DNA of 64,000 nucleotides, taken from assembly GCA_022385805.1 (NCBI GenBank), contig MU277675.1, forward strand, positions 168,152 through 232,151. The letters are read 5' to 3'. The notes below the pieces were generated by a model. That model ran no database searches. It saw only the letters and a list, made by a program, of their open reading frames with translations, and had not been told where the DNA came from. Both the position numbers and the translations under genes were made by a program. The DNA is from Pilatotrama ljubarskyi. Taxonomy: Eukaryota > Basidiomycota > Agaricomycetes > Polyporales > Polyporaceae. Of the stretch, positions 30,666 to 42,098 are shown one piece after another; the stretch's first letter is position 1; each line of letters starts with the position of its first letter.

Positions 30666-32371
30666 ATGCCTTCCCCGGCCGCCCTAACGTGCTCATTCAC
30701 TCTACCGCACGGCTAAAGCGCGTACTGACTTCGTCATCCAGATACGGCCCCATTTTTGTGGGCGTCGTCTTCAACATTCTCCTCTATGGAATCATGATCA
30801 CGCAAACATTCCTATATTTCACAGTTTACAAAAAGTGAGCGTGCAAACAGCCTTACTGAGCAGCATCTTAACCCGAGACTATTCAGGGATCGCCTCTGGA
30901 TGAAGTTATTCGTGAGTCGCTCCTTGCTGATCCGAGCTGGCTACCATGCAAATCAGAGTCACTGACTTTCCGTAGGTAGCGCTTCTCTTCATATGCGACA
31001 CCGTCAACTGCGCTTTTGATATAACGTTCTTATACGTTCCTCTGGTCAACAACTTCGGTATGTCTCAATATTGTGCTCGATATTGCGAGAGAATGACATC
31101 AGCATCCATGGCAGGAAATCCCTCCTCTCTGATGTATGCGAGCTGGGGTGAGTCTATATAGCAGGTGGAACCGTGCAAAGCAGTTGACGCAGTTCATGTC
31201 AGTGTTCGCGACAGGTCTGTAATCCATTTCGAGACGAGTGTGTTCTGGACGGCTAACCCACACGACTGCCCGTAGACCCAGTGATGACGGTTAGTAACGC
31301 CCAGCCATACATCCACGCCATTGTCTCACTTACCCGCGTCTCAGGCATTGATTGGGAGCTTGACCCAATGTTTCTTCGCTTGGCGGGTGAACGTCCTCAC
31401 ACATAGCATCCCAGCTGTGATCTTCATCACATTCTGCGCGCTGACCCAGCTCTGTGAGTCCGCACCATATGAGAAAACGCAGTGCATTGGCGTACTGAGA
31501 GTTTCATTAGGCGGCGGTTTGGGAACGTCCATCGCTGTGGGCATGATCCCGGAGTTCGTCCACTTCCAGAAGTTCGAGATCATTGTCATCGTATGGCTTG
31601 CATTTTCTGCGGTCGCCGACTGTGCTATTACCATCGCTCTGGTCTGGCATCTGGTGAGCAAGCTCGCGTGCGGCCGCCATGCCTCTTCTAAAATATTGCA
31701 CGGCAGCGCAAACACAAGACAGGGTTTGCCGCTACAGATGATATCGTGAACAGGATCATCCGCCGTAAGTTAGCTCTCATATATTCAAATGTACCTGTCT
31801 CTGATGAAACGAGACGCTGCGATCCATTCTCAGTGACCGTCCAGACTGGCCTAATCACTGCCTTGTGCGCTGTCATTGACCTCGTCCTCTTCCTTGCGAC
31901 CGTGAGTCGACTACCTTTACGCAATGCACTGCCCTCACACCTCGCAATTAGCCCTCCGGACTCCACCTGGTCTTCAACCTTCCGCTTTCGAAGCTGTACA
32001 CGAATTCCTTGATGTCCAGCTTGAACTCACGGGCCGGTTGGAGATATGGCACCGGAAACGGAGAGACGACTACCGACGACATGACCCGGACCGACCGCAA
32101 CAAGCACATGAACGCCCGAGGGGAGACTAGCCGACGGGTCAGCATGATGGTACATTAGTACTTGCTGCGGAAAGCGGTATTGAAGGGCTGACTGATATCG
32201 TGCACGCAGACTCCGAACCAAGTCTACATCGATGTCGAATCCCACGAAATGGTCGACGTTCTCGATAGCAAAGCCCGTCCATCGGAGTCGGGCATGGACG
32301 ACATGCCGAACAGACTGTACAGCGAGAAGGGAGGGAAGCTGAGCGTGGCGGGCACGTCGGACTCGCTCTAG
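30666..32371 (+). CDS. DUF6534-type seven-helix membrane protein
   Basis: A basidiomycete-typical integral membrane protein of unknown function. The first exon is tiny (MPSPAALT, joined by an intron of about 60 nt to YGPIFVGVVFNILLYGI). Further exons give helices around LFVALLFICDTVNCAF, the block ALIGSLTQCFFAWRVNVLT, PAVIFITFCALTQL, FEIIVIVWLAFSAVADCAIT and TGLITALCAVIDLVLFL. The family hallmark TGF...DDIVNRIIR and the C-terminal block LPLSKLYTNSLMSSLNSR are both present. The cytoplasmic tail after that is polar and ends at 32371 with a Ser/Leu terminus. At least seven introns break the gene; the joins around 31080-31330 and 31440-31480 are not fully certain. Such proteins occur in large families in mushrooms; no substrate is known. 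Confidence 0.78.
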
Positions 32372-32904
32372 GTGGAGAGCTGGTACCCCAGGGTCGGCTC
32401 TTCTGCCGCGGGTCATATTGTGTGGAGGCGCAACTCTAGTTTCCTACTCTTCGTCCGTCGGTTTTGACATCAACTCTCTTGTCTCCGATTTTGGGTCATT
32501 CTACCTGTATCCATAGCCTATGTCGACAATTTTCCTAGAAGCGATGTTCTGGCGCTGCCCACGTATGATAGCAGAGGGTCAGACCACTCGACCTGGATGG
32601 ATTGAGTCCCACCGACGATTGCGTTCATACTTGGAGGCAACATTGGGCGCTTGCACCGCGAACACTGCAGCGCCGCCTGCGGCAATTTGAATATGAAGCT
32701 AGCGCGGCTCGCATTCGCTGTTCCAAGTAGTCCAAGTCCATCACCATGGTCTCGCATTTTGCAAATAGAAAACCCTAAGCGCATCGACGCGGGCAGTGCG
32801 CTGCTGGGTCGATCATCCGTACGCAACGCCTTGCTGTTCCGTTTGTCTGCGTTATCAAGTTCGTCCGAAGACGTGGCCCAAAAACACCGCCGTTCTCTGC
32901 AAGC
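32372..32904. other. intergenic spacer
   Basis: It holds the 3' flank of the DUF6534 gene and the promoter of the KRE9-like gene. No gene seen. Confidence 0.5.
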
Positions 32905-33790
32905 ATGCTCCCTTTGGCCTTCTTCCTGCCCTTGAGCCTCCTAGGCGTGACTGCCGCGTCCTCATTTGACGTGTTTTACGCGAGGCAGAACCCGGCAGAC
33001 GACCCAAATAGGACGCCGAGTCCTCCTATAACGAGCCCCGCTCACTCAGACAGGTGGACGACGCTCGAGGTGCAGACCGTAACCTGGTATGTGCACCATT
33101 TGTCTCGCCACAACTGGTCGTAGGACTGACGCTGATGCTCGATCCAACTTTCGAAAACAGGGACAATATCGGTCTCAATGTTACGGGCTTGAAGGGAACG
33201 TTGCTGCTTGGTTATGTGTGGGAGAACACTACCAGGACAGTGTGGAAAGGTGCATACTGGGTCACCCAGCCCGAGCAGCGCCTCGTATTTGTGACTGAGC
33301 ATCCTCGCACAGACCAGCCTCTTGCGAGCAATTTCGCCTTGTCCGATGGCGCCGTGAACGTCATCCTGCCGGACGTGCCTTCCGCAGATGACTACATCTT
33401 AATTCGTATGTCGCGCGAGTGCCTCATCACGTCGCGCTCGCACACGCACACGCATACTGATGCTCATTGTCCACTGCAGTCCTCGGCGACATGCACAATC
33501 TAAGCCCCCTCTTCGCCGTCCTGGGTACGGACAACGGCCTCGCGACGACCGTTCCCCCTGCGACCCTCCCTCCTCAGACAATGGCCACACCATCCGCTAC
33601 GATCACCGCGACGAGCGTAGTGTCGACCATAGCCGGAAGCCAGACCTCGGCTTCCATTTCAACTTCGTCTGGTACGGATCCTTCTCCCACGAGCAAACCC
33701 AACGGTGTTGTAGAGAGGGAATTCGGAGCTGTGACTGCGGCAGTCCTATGCATCGGGGGGTCAGCCGTCGTGGGATTCTTGGCGATGTAG
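32905..33790 (+). CDS. secreted KRE9-like, Ser/Thr-rich GPI-type protein
   Basis: Three exons (32905-33086, 33161-33405, 33480-33790) sum exactly to 245 residues. A signal peptide (MLPLAFFLPLSLLGVTAAS) opens the protein. Residues about 50-150 match the KRE9/KNH1 N-terminal domain pattern: VQTVTWDN, NVTGLKGTLLLGYVW, ILPDVPSADDYILILLGD and the NLSPLFAV closing block. A Ser/Thr/Pro-rich stretch follows, open to O-glycosylation, and the C-terminus is a hydrophobic segment (VTAAVLCIGGSAVVGFLAM) preceded by small residues, as in GPI-anchored proteins. This predicts a cell-surface protein linked to cell wall structure. In yeast KRE9 is needed for beta-1,6-glucan, but the mushroom proteins of this type are a broad family and that role cannot be assumed. 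Confidence 0.82.
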
Positions 33791-33985
33791 GCTTTCGTAT
33801 CTGTAGCACTGTGCTATCTCCATGTTCCCTTGCGAGGGCTTGCGAGCATGGCATGACTATGAGAACGATCCGATTGCACGAAGCACCGCCCTGCACGGTC
33901 AATACAGCCAGATCAAACGCTTTCAAAATAAGTTGAAAGACTCGGCGAGAGCGTCCCTGGGCACTCTGTTGTGACGGGGAGGATG

Positions 33986-33991
33986 AAAAAA
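33986..33991 (-). terminator. RNA polymerase III terminator of tRNA-Gly
   Basis: Six T in a row on the minus strand, 20 nt after the tRNA 3' end at 34012. Such T-runs end Pol III transcription. Confidence 0.75.
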
Positions 33992-34011
33992 TAACAACTG
34001 TCACACAAACT

Positions 34012-34081
34012 GCATTAAGGGGGAATCGAACCCCCGGCGGGTCGATGGCAACGACCCAGGTTACCACTACCCCATTAATGC
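34012..34081 (-). tRNA. tRNA-Gly (anticodon GCC)
   Basis: A 70-nt cloverleaf on the minus strand. The acceptor stem GCATTAA pairs with TTAATGC over seven base pairs; the anticodon stem GGTCG/CGACC encloses loop TTGCCAT with anticodon GCC; the T arm is GGGGG/CCCCC around TTCGATT. There is no intron. The discriminator base is A (34011). The gene is identical over its whole length to the copy at 50498 on the plus strand. Confidence 0.93.
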
Positions 34082-34848
34082 TTACACCTAAGGGTGAGGT
34101 GTATAATAACGAGGGCTCATCCCAAGTCAGTCCTGAACGTTGGACTACAGAACGACCAAACACACACTTGGTCCGTGCGCCCTCCCCGAAAGTATATAAC
34201 CCTCGTCTCGACGTGTTCAATTCCTTACCACTCTGGCCTTTTGGCTTAGATCAAGTGTAGTATCTGTTCTTAATAGTTTAACCACTATTATGGGGCCACC
34301 GGCCCCATTTTTGGTTATCTAATTTTTGCCGCCCCTGTCCCCTGGGCTCTGCTTGCAACCCGGGGGCGCGATGACCTTGCTACTGCAGTACCGGCTTGTG
34401 TCGTCGGGGGATCTCTCCTCTTTTTCTTTTTGTTGCACCTTTGGGACCGGCCATTCGGCTGGGAGCTCGGTGTGGCAAATGGATCAAGTGGGATGGCTAT
34501 TCTCTTCTTACCTAGCCTCTAGGTTGTTTGGACTCAGGATGGTACTACTGATGTCGAGTCATGATGGGGAGGGATGGCTGATGCGACGGAGCAATCCATG
34601 GTAAGGTGTGTAACTTCACCGCCCTCGGTTGAGAGGCCAAATGCACTACAGTGTAGCCGCGTTTCACTGTCTTGGCAGGATGGATGTGCCCGACGCTGCC
34701 GTGCTCTGCACGGACCGCACGTCCCAGATTGTTGGTGCAAGAACATCCAGATGAACCTCAGATTGCACGGTATACGAATACATGGGGATCCAGAGGACAG
34801 AAAACGAGTGCGAGTGCGATGACCGTAGGAATGCGATGAAGGACGTAT
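34082..34848. other. spacer between tRNA-Gly and ERV46
   Basis: No gene seen. It contains the 5' flank of the tRNA gene and the 3' flank of ERV46. The only frames are short and lack domains. Confidence 0.5.
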
Positions 34849-36589
34849 TTACATCAACTTGCCGTTAGTGTACCCACCGTTCACGGGCGAGACGTGTCCG
34901 CTCTTCTTCAGGGCCTTGCGCGTCGCGAAGAGCGCGCTGTCGATCAGCGACGCAACGGTGAGGACACCTCCGACGATAGCGCATGTTCTACGAGTCCAGC
35001 AAGTCAGTCTTCGGTAGTGCCTCAGTGATATGAAGGTGCAAACGTACGAGGTGATAAAGTGCGCGAAGGATTGCCGTGTCTCGGCATGGACAATACGGAG
35101 CGGAGAGATCTCGTAGTTGAAGAACGCGCCGGGAATGCCTCCGTTGCCGTGTGCGACATGTAGACCCGTAGGAGTGTTTTCCTGCGAACCCTTGTCGAGG
35201 TCCCGCTCAAAGTGGGTCGCGCTGTACTGGTGAGTGTTGATCTGCCGGTACGTATACGACCATCAGTGTCGATGCACACATCTATGCCCTACAGTACGTA
35301 CAGTCTTGCCGTTCAGAGTCTGGAACTGCGTGGAGACGACCTTGAGGAAGTACTGGAACATGTACTGCTGCTTGATTGTCTGCGGGAAGCGCCTCAGTAA
35401 CCATTGCCCGTTATAATGTACAAAGTGGCATACTCGTCCGGTGGTACCGTCAAGCGGGTTCGCATCAATGCCCAGGCGCTGCTTGAGGTCCTTACCGAGC
35501 TTCGCCTTGACGTTGTCATACTCGTCATCGCCTTCGAATGCGAGATGGTGGATCGTGTGCGTGAAGTCGTGACGGTTCCCGTCGGTGCGAAGGTAAGGCA
35601 CCAGCTCGTAGAGATTGTGCGAGCTCGTCCGGAACGAGCGGCCAGGGGAAAGGTGGATGTTGCCGACGACCTTGTTCACGCGCAGACGTCCGGAGATGTT
35701 GCAGCCCTCAGTCGCCTGTTCCTTCAGCTTCTCCGACCAACCCTCTTGCACGCACTGGAAGCAAGCGGCGCTGTTAGTGAAGGCAGTCGCATGCATATGA
35801 TGTCAAACGCTCACCTGCTCGATGGCTTCTGGCCGGTTGAAGCTCCACCCGCGGTTCACGTACGCCTGTCTAACCTCCTCGCAAGTGTTGCAGCAACCGC
35901 TCTCGGGCTCGACGCCGCCGTAGCAGGACCCGCAGTAACCGCCCTCACGCTGGCTGTTGATCTTGTCGAGGTCGTTCTGAAGCTCGGTGATGATGGAGTT
36001 CGGCACGGGCACGCCGCGCTCATCGAGACGGGTCTTGAGGATGTTGTGCGTGATGTCCGACTGCGTCTCGCCGCTGATATCCATCACGTCCAGACTGAGC
36101 ACTGAGGGGTAGCACGTCAGTACGCTTCACTTTAACGTGAACGACCGTGGAGTGGGAGCGCGTCTATGTTCTAGCAGTGTAGCAAGCGCTGTGGAAGGCA
36201 GGACTCACAGTAGCAAGGTACGCGGGGGAAAGTGATGTTCATTTTGACAGTGAGCTTCTCCCCCCTGCTCCGGTCGACCACGATGGACGTGTCGATATTG
36301 ACACGACGGTAGTCGAAGAACTCGATTGTCGTGAACGAGAAGATGATCGCCGCGGCGATGAGGGTCACTGAATGATGCCTGTTCAGTACCCCGCACGCCA
36401 GAGCCATGCCCGGAGATACTCACAGAGCGCGCCAGTGCGTGTCTTGACCTTGACATCTTCCATCGTCTACGGTACTCGGTCAGTCTGGAGTCGTCGCATC
36501 GGCCACGACATCGAGACATGCAGTGGGAGGGCTCTGACCTTACCGAACGCATCGACGCCCTTGAGAGCGTTTAAGAAGCCCTTTGCCAT
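34849..36589 (-). CDS. ERV46: ERV46, COPII vesicle cargo receptor subunit
   Basis: A two-helix membrane protein that cycles between ER and Golgi, together with ERV41, as receptor that returns or exports cargo. The first exon gives MAKGFLNALKGVDAFGK, followed by DVKVKTRTGALLTLIAAAIIF, the first transmembrane segment. The large lumenal domain shows VNIDTSIVVDRSRGEKL, ITFPRVPCYLLSLDVMDISG, the Cys-rich block GYCGSCYGGVEPESGCCNTC, EEVRQAYVNRGWSF, VNKVVGNIHLSPGRSF, and FLKVVSTQFQTLNGK. The C-terminal part has NYEISPLRI, the second membrane segment around FITSTCAIVGGVLTVASLID and a short cytosolic tail. The cysteine cluster is the known ERV46 redox feature. All of these are present and in order, so the gene appears complete. 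It is followed on the same strand side by VPS45 upstream, another trafficking gene. Confidence 0.95.
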
Positions 36590-36975
36590 GGTGCCCGGAT
36601 GTCCTGCGTCACGTAGCCAGAAAACAGAGAATAAACCAGGAAGAAAAAGAGTCTAGAGGAGCAGTCCTCCACAACGGCGGTGAGTGTTGTCGTGAAGGCG
36701 GAGGGCGGCGAGCGGAGGCGTGTGCAGCCACGGACGCGTAGAGACGGGCCGGGTAATTATGAGTGTCCGGGGTGACGTGTCACCGCCACATGATCGAGTC
36801 CCGCCGTGGCGCGCGCATACGGCGGGCAGCGTGCAGCGACGTCGCGTGCGCCTCCCCCCATCCGACCATATCCCATAGATTAGCCGTCCGAGCTACCATG
36901 ATACTCTACGTGCGCACATCGATACATCCAGAAGCACTGCTACAACCGCAGGACCGTGGCGCGAGAGGTCCGACA

Positions 36976-39608
36976 TCAGCCCGAGCGCGCGTCTGATGGC
37001 TGCGAAGCTATCCGGTCTACGCCCTGCTTCACCTTCCCGAGCAGGTTGCGCACGCCATCCTTGATTCCCTCTGTCTGCAGGCTCACGCCCTCACCGCTCG
37101 TGCGGTACACTCCAGGCGCGGGCCCACCGAGGCTGACGTTCACGCCGCCCAGGTTGAGGTTCAACGACGGCATGTTGCTCGACGAGCCTGGCGGTGGCTC
37201 GTACACAGACTCCGGGAAGTTCGCTGCCGCGGTGCGGACCATGTCCAGGAAGCTGTGCGATGCGTCAAGATTAGCTTGCGGTCCTCGATCAATGACGGGG
37301 AAATGGGGCCGTGCTCACCTTGAGGAGTTGTGTATGCAAGTTCCGCCGAGCAGAAGGCGCGACCCCGCAGCCGCAGATGGTCCGCCGGAGGTTGCCTCTT
37401 GGTTGAGCAGCGCGACCACTCGTGCTTCCGCGTAGGTTGTTCCACCGATCATGAAGATGATGACATCTCCGGGGCTAGTGTGGGGTTAATGAATACAGCG
37501 CCCGGTGTTCCAGGTACGGCGCAGCTTACCGTTGTAAACCAGCGTTCGGGCCTCCACCATCCAAGAAGGGATGTGTGGTATCCCGTAACCGGCCCTTGAA
37601 GAGGTTCTCGAGCGTCTGAGAGAGATGAGGGGTATGTTGCATGTACACGTTCTCGACACCCTTCAGTCCCTTCAACGCGGAACGGCCCTTGGCGAGCAGA
37701 GATTCCGCCGAGAAGAGGTCCTCTTGTCGCTGGTCCAAACCGGCGATATTGAGGAGCACGTAAACAAGCTGACAGGGGAGACAAAGTCAGCTCCCATGCA
37801 ACACTCCGGAGAAATGGACTGGACTCGCCTTCGCATCTTCTCGCGAGACACCATTCTCGAGCATGAGGTTGATGAGCGACGCAACGTTCTGCGGTTGGGA
37901 TTTCTGATATCGCAGGGCGTACAGCATCACAAGGCGCAGCTTGTTCCATGGCTGTATCGCGGGATTCGCAACCAATGCTTGGACGCTCTGAAGAAATGGT
38001 CAACGCCTCCGTCCAATGCATCGCCTACCTCATACTAACCTTGAAGTCCGCGCCAGACCCAGTCGCAAGGCCCTGCTCGACTTCCCCGAGATCAAGCAGC
38101 TTGTCCCTCTCGACGAGCCTGCTCAGTTCGCCAACCAGCGCGACGTGCTTGCTCACGTTCCCGCCGAGCTTCCGGAACTCGGGGTATTCCTCGACGAAGC
38201 GCTTCATGTCGCTGATCGAGTTGATCGCAGACGGGTGGTGTGCAAGCGAGTGCGACTGGTAGGACTGGACATAGGACTTGAGTGCAGTCCCCAGGTCACC
38301 GAACGTCGCTAAATGGTGCGCTTGGAAGAATGGGTCCGTGGTGGTCGTCAGAGTGACTTCCTGAGGTCGTATTCATGTTCAGTACTGAAAAATCCGGTTC
38401 CCGAAGCGCAAATTACCTTCAGCTCGGGTCGGATGTCCGGCACCATGCTGAGGTCAACACGTCCATTCTGGATGCCTAGAAGTTCGTGCACCATCGCCTG
38501 GTACGTCCATTGTGAGAGAAGCGGCGTGACGGGGTCGTTCCGCCGGTCCAGAATAAGGAGTAGCGGCGGTACTTGCGTCAGCCGAAAGTCAAACAGCTGC
38601 GACTCCGACTGTATGCGATGCTACCCCAGAGCCAGACCTATTCAGCGTCCGTCCCCAGATAAGCCTACCTACCCTGAAACCTACCTGGATTTCTACCCCG
38701 AGCTTCTTCGCCATGGGACTGCTCTTCTCGTACCTGATGACCGGCTTCTTCTTCAGGCTGAGGAGGACGGCGGTGACGCCCTGCACGGCGCGCTCGAGCG
38801 CCTTTGAGTCCCATACGTTCGGGCTGTTGCCATAGAGCGGGCGTTGCGCGTTCGGCGTGTGGTTGAGCGAGAATAGGCAGGGGAGGACCGGGGCGTAGTC
38901 TGCAAAGTATTCCTTGAGGGTACGCATGAGAACGGTATAAGACGGGGGCGAGGATCATGAGCGCAGCAAGAGGGCGATGACGCCGCTGCATAGATAGCAA
39001 GGCAATGATGTATGCCGAAATTACACAGTCGGACTATCGTCCAACATGTGTCCATGACAGACTGGACCACTCCACAGCAGCAGCGAATGCAGAGGTGACG
39101 CGCGCCGATGTGACGGCGGAGGGACTACTGACCTGTACTTCACGCACGACCTCGTATTCATCTACGTCCGCAAGCCGCTCAATAGCAGTCTTGCTCAGAA
39201 TGTTGCTGAAGTCTGCAGCATGTGTTGAGAAGGCCGCTGAGCTCATCCGGGAGGGGGGACGCTCACTGACAGAGGTAGTATTCGCCATACTTGGGCTCGC
39301 GCAGCTCTGCCGCGAGGGCCTCGAAGCTCTCTTCGCTCGGTTGGAGGAAGCAGATACACTTCATGTGCGCCATACGCTCGCGCTTCTTGTTGTCAATCTT
39401 GTCCGTGAGGTATACTTGGTGCGAGAGGAGGGTGGATTGGGTCGCGGACAACGAAACGATGGGTGTCTACTCGGGAATATGAGATTGGAGCGAGCACTCC
39501 CAGAGATGTTAGGTATACCGTGTGGTTGTCCAAGAGGAGCACCTTCATCGAGGATGGTGTCGAGACCATCTTAGTTATGTAGGTCTCCACGGCCTTCACG
39601 ACGTCCAT
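36976..39608 (-). CDS. VPS45: VPS45, Sec1/Munc18 family SNARE regulator
   Basis: A soluble protein that binds syntaxins and promotes SNARE assembly at the endosome/TGN. It starts at 39608 with [15 protein letters not shown], then [10 protein letters not shown] in the first domain, [29 protein letters not shown] and [17 protein letters not shown]. Further exons give [22 protein letters not shown], the domain 3a block [32 protein letters not shown], and [12 protein letters not shown]. Closing exons include the [21 protein letters not shown] region near 37600 and a variable C-terminus with repeated NLNLGG ending at a TGA at 36976. These SM-family blocks match VPS45 rather than SEC1, SLY1 or VPS33. 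About ten introns. It lies 386 bp upstream of the ERV46 start on the same strand. Confidence 0.93.
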
Positions 39609-39941
39609 GGCTGCGTACGTGCCAGCGGCAGCTCACTAAGCCTCAGTTATGTCTTGTTACGTCTGCCCTCCAGAGCCCCGGATTGTCCAGAGTACGCAGA
39701 GTATGATAACAGGGTATAGCAGCCCCGTGTCGTCGACGGAGAGGAGAGCAGCGGAATCGGGAGGTGGTGGCTGTGGGCGAAGACGCGGAGGCAATTGACG
39801 CGACGCGTCTCGGCGCGGGTCCGCTCTTCGACCAGCTTCCACCATGCCACCGTCTTCGATTTCTGACCTCCACCTCTTTTCTCATCACTATACCTGCCCT
39901 CTCCTATCTCCGTGAACGCTCTATAACACGACACATCCCAC

Positions 39942-40344
39942 ATGTCGCCGCCACAGCAATCAGAACCGGCGGCCTTCGCGCGCGAGGAGCTCGCGCGCGC
40001 ACTCGCGGAGCAGTCCTTCGGAATCTCGAGCTATGAGCTCGTATCCTCGTCGCCGCTCAAAGCAGCCGCCCGGGTCGTACTACTCGAGGGCGATGCCATC
40101 GTGGTATCCCTCACGAGCAGGGGGTTCCAGGTACGTGTGCAGCCTCCGCTTGCCCGCGCTGTCCAAATTGACGTCGCGGCAGCTGCATAGTCCGACGGAA
40201 GCTCCGATGGATCCTGACCACGACTCGGAGAGGGTGTTCGAGACGATAGAACAGCTTCTCGAGACAGTGAGCCCGCAGTATGAGTCTGCGCGGAGGAGTG
40301 CTCTCTTGTCGAGGTTGGAGTCGCTCGCCGACTCTGGTGAATAG
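39942..40344 (+). CDS. small GSKIP-like domain protein
   Basis: Two exons (39942-40130 and 40183-40344) sum exactly to 116 residues; the intron is 52 nt with donor GTACGT. The sequence has a beta-rich middle (SSPLKAAARVVLLEGDAIVV, SLTSRGFQ) and a helical end (VFETIEQLLETVSPQYESAR) as in the GSKIP domain, known from GSK3-beta interaction protein and from fungal proteins of similar length. In animals it binds glycogen synthase kinase 3 and PKA. The assignment is by pattern and is moderate. The gene starts 333 bp from the divergent VPS45. Confidence 0.6.
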
Positions 40345-40535
40345 GAGCGCGAGAGGTCGGTCAGTTCATGAGTACTTGTTGGAACTATCGTCAACTAACG
40401 CCTTGGAATGGTAGAGACGCGAGAAGATATACCGCGGTGACTAACTCCCATGGCCAGCCTTCCGCACCATGGTGAATTCGTCACATTGCACAACCCCGTA
40501 ATTTACATGGGCATCTATACCAAGCTTCATGACCA

Positions 40536-41444
40536 TCAAGCGTTCTCCCTGTCCCCATCCTCAAAGGAGCCGGTCTCCTGACGCCTCCGCAGTGCCGCTC
40601 GATAAGCCTCGTTCGTGAAGACAAATCCCGGGTCCGTCCTCGCCTTCCGTACCAAGTCGTTCACCCAGGTCCTTTCATTCTCATCTCGGAGGCAATTCGC
40701 CCACCATCGGTCCATACTACTCCGGATAGTCTGCGTGTTCAGCTGATTGTTCTCGGTCTGTTCGGCGAGTACGAAGAGCAGGAACCCTGCGTTCAGCCGC
40801 TCTAGGCCGAATTCGGACAAACACTTGAGTATCCGAGAAATTCGGAGGTTGTTGTGGGGTGCGCCTGTATGCAACAACGCAGGAGATGACTGACAGTCCG
40901 GATGTTTAAACAAGAATCAGCACGCACGAGCGAGGTTTCTGTATCGTTCTGCCCAATTGTCTGCGCGTCGTATCTCTCCATTCTCACTGGATACAAGCTG
41001 CATGCCGTAGAAGCCGAGCATCATGGTGCAGGAACGTTGCAATCGCTCCATGGAGGCAGCATCGGCTTTGATTGCTGTGATCTCATGCTTTTGGAGAGGC
41101 TGCGCCTCGTAGTTCATGCCATACTCCTGCAATGGGAAGCTGCATACCAACCCGATGAGCTTGAGATCCCTGAGATGAATCATTATGGACATACAGCCAC
41201 TGGATATAGCCGTGTTTGTACTCGAGCTTGTCATAGTCCGTCCACCACCTATGGCGAGATCGTACTCTAATCCTGACACGGACTCGCGAAGATCTCACCG
41301 TTCATGGAGCTCGTCGATGAGCAGATTGTCTGGTCTGCAGCGTCGCTTGTTCGCGTAGAATTCCGCATTGGCGTTGAGGCGGGGATCGTCTTCGATGTGG
41401 GGGTAGCCCGCCAGGAAGTCCCGTATATCACTGGGAAGAGACAT
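40536..41444 (-). CDS. opioid growth factor receptor (OGFr) domain protein
   Basis: A fungal member of the OGFr conserved-region family, of unknown function in fungi. The first exon ends in DELHE and is joined through an intron (donor GTGAGA) to RWWTDYDKLEYKHGYIQWL; a second intron joins to FPLQEYGMNYEAQPLQKHE; a third to the last exon with LRISRILKCLSEFGLERLNA, WWANCLRDE and a polar end. ELHE-x-WW-x-DYDKLEYKH-x-YIQWLFP is the family signature. The gene is divergent from the coiled-coil gene at 48717; the KDZ element now lies between them. Confidence 0.88.
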
Positions 41445-41703
41445 GGCAGAAGAAACAGTTCGGAATGAGTGGGAGAGGGCAATGTGTCTGTGATTACGGA
41501 GGTGGCTGCGAAGGACGCAGAGCATGAGCCAGGCGCGTAGGGCCGGTGGCGCGAGCGCGCGTCGCGTCATGTAGTCCGCTGTAAGCGGAACTTTGAGTTG
41601 CCCACTTGCGGTGTCCTAATCTGCCTTTCGGGGTTATCAAGGCGATATAGGCGTGGTAAACGCACGCGTCCGCTAGCCACAACCGCGCCCGAACGCGTCG
41701 AGT

Positions 41704-41711
41704 CTCGCCGG
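41704..41711. repeat. left 8-bp target site duplication of the KDZ element
   Basis: CTCGCCGG, directly abutting the left inverted repeat. The identical octamer follows the right inverted repeat at 48680-48687. An 8-bp duplication is what KDZ/Zisupton-type elements are known to make. Confidence 0.9.
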
Positions 41712-42064
41712 GGGACAACCGCTGGTTCAGAAACGGAGATTGCACCGTCCCCTCCGGGCGGCGATTGAACCGTCCCCCTCCGGAGGAGATGTCTCCCTTG
41801 GAGGGAGACCCTCCCATATACACTAATCCACGCCGTCGATAACTATGGCCGACTCTCCGGAATACATCCATCCCCCTCCCAGGGGGATCTCTGTCCAGAA
41901 AGTGTGATGTACCCTTCCGGAGGAGATATCCCCCTCCGGAGGGTACTATGTGCCAGTTTCACGTTCAGCGCTCAGCAATCGTGAGCGTCACTCAATTCCT
42001 TCGGCCCGGCCGTCAACCGTCGCCCTCCGGAGGGGTCATTTCCTAATCCGGAGACCGCGCACTC
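41712..42064 (+). repeat. left terminal inverted repeat of KDZ element
   Basis: 353 bp beginning GGGACAACCGCTGG and ending in GCGCACTC. Its reverse complement is found at 48327-48679. It holds several short palindromes, notably CCTCCGGAGG at 41777, 41933 and 42024, and an imperfect hairpin GTCTCCCT-TGG-AGGGAGAC near 41791. These could be transposase binding sites. It has an open frame on the minus strand that also occurs in the right copy; this is a property of the repeat and not evidence of a gene. Confidence 0.93.
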
Positions 42065-42092
42065 CGCCTTCCAAGCGCGCCGTCTGCGTTCA

Positions 42093-42098
42093 TATAAA
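42093..42098 (+). promoter_or_regulatory. TATA box of the KDZ transposase
   Basis: TATAAA lies 29 bp inside the inner edge of the left repeat, followed by a CT-rich leader. The transposase frame begins several hundred bases downstream, so the leader is long and probably holds introns. Confidence 0.5.

Noticed and set aside
41704..41711. Alternative 6-bp duplication TCGCCG with repeats starting GGGGAC
   Set aside because: Shifting the boundary by one base gives a perfect 8-bp duplication CTCGCCGG and equal repeat lengths of 353 bp, which fits the family better.
41494..41871. Open frame of 125 codons at the left edge of the KDZ element, repeated at 48520-48729
   Set aside because: The shared part is the terminal inverted repeat read in one frame; the two frames diverge exactly at the repeat boundary. 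It is not a gene.
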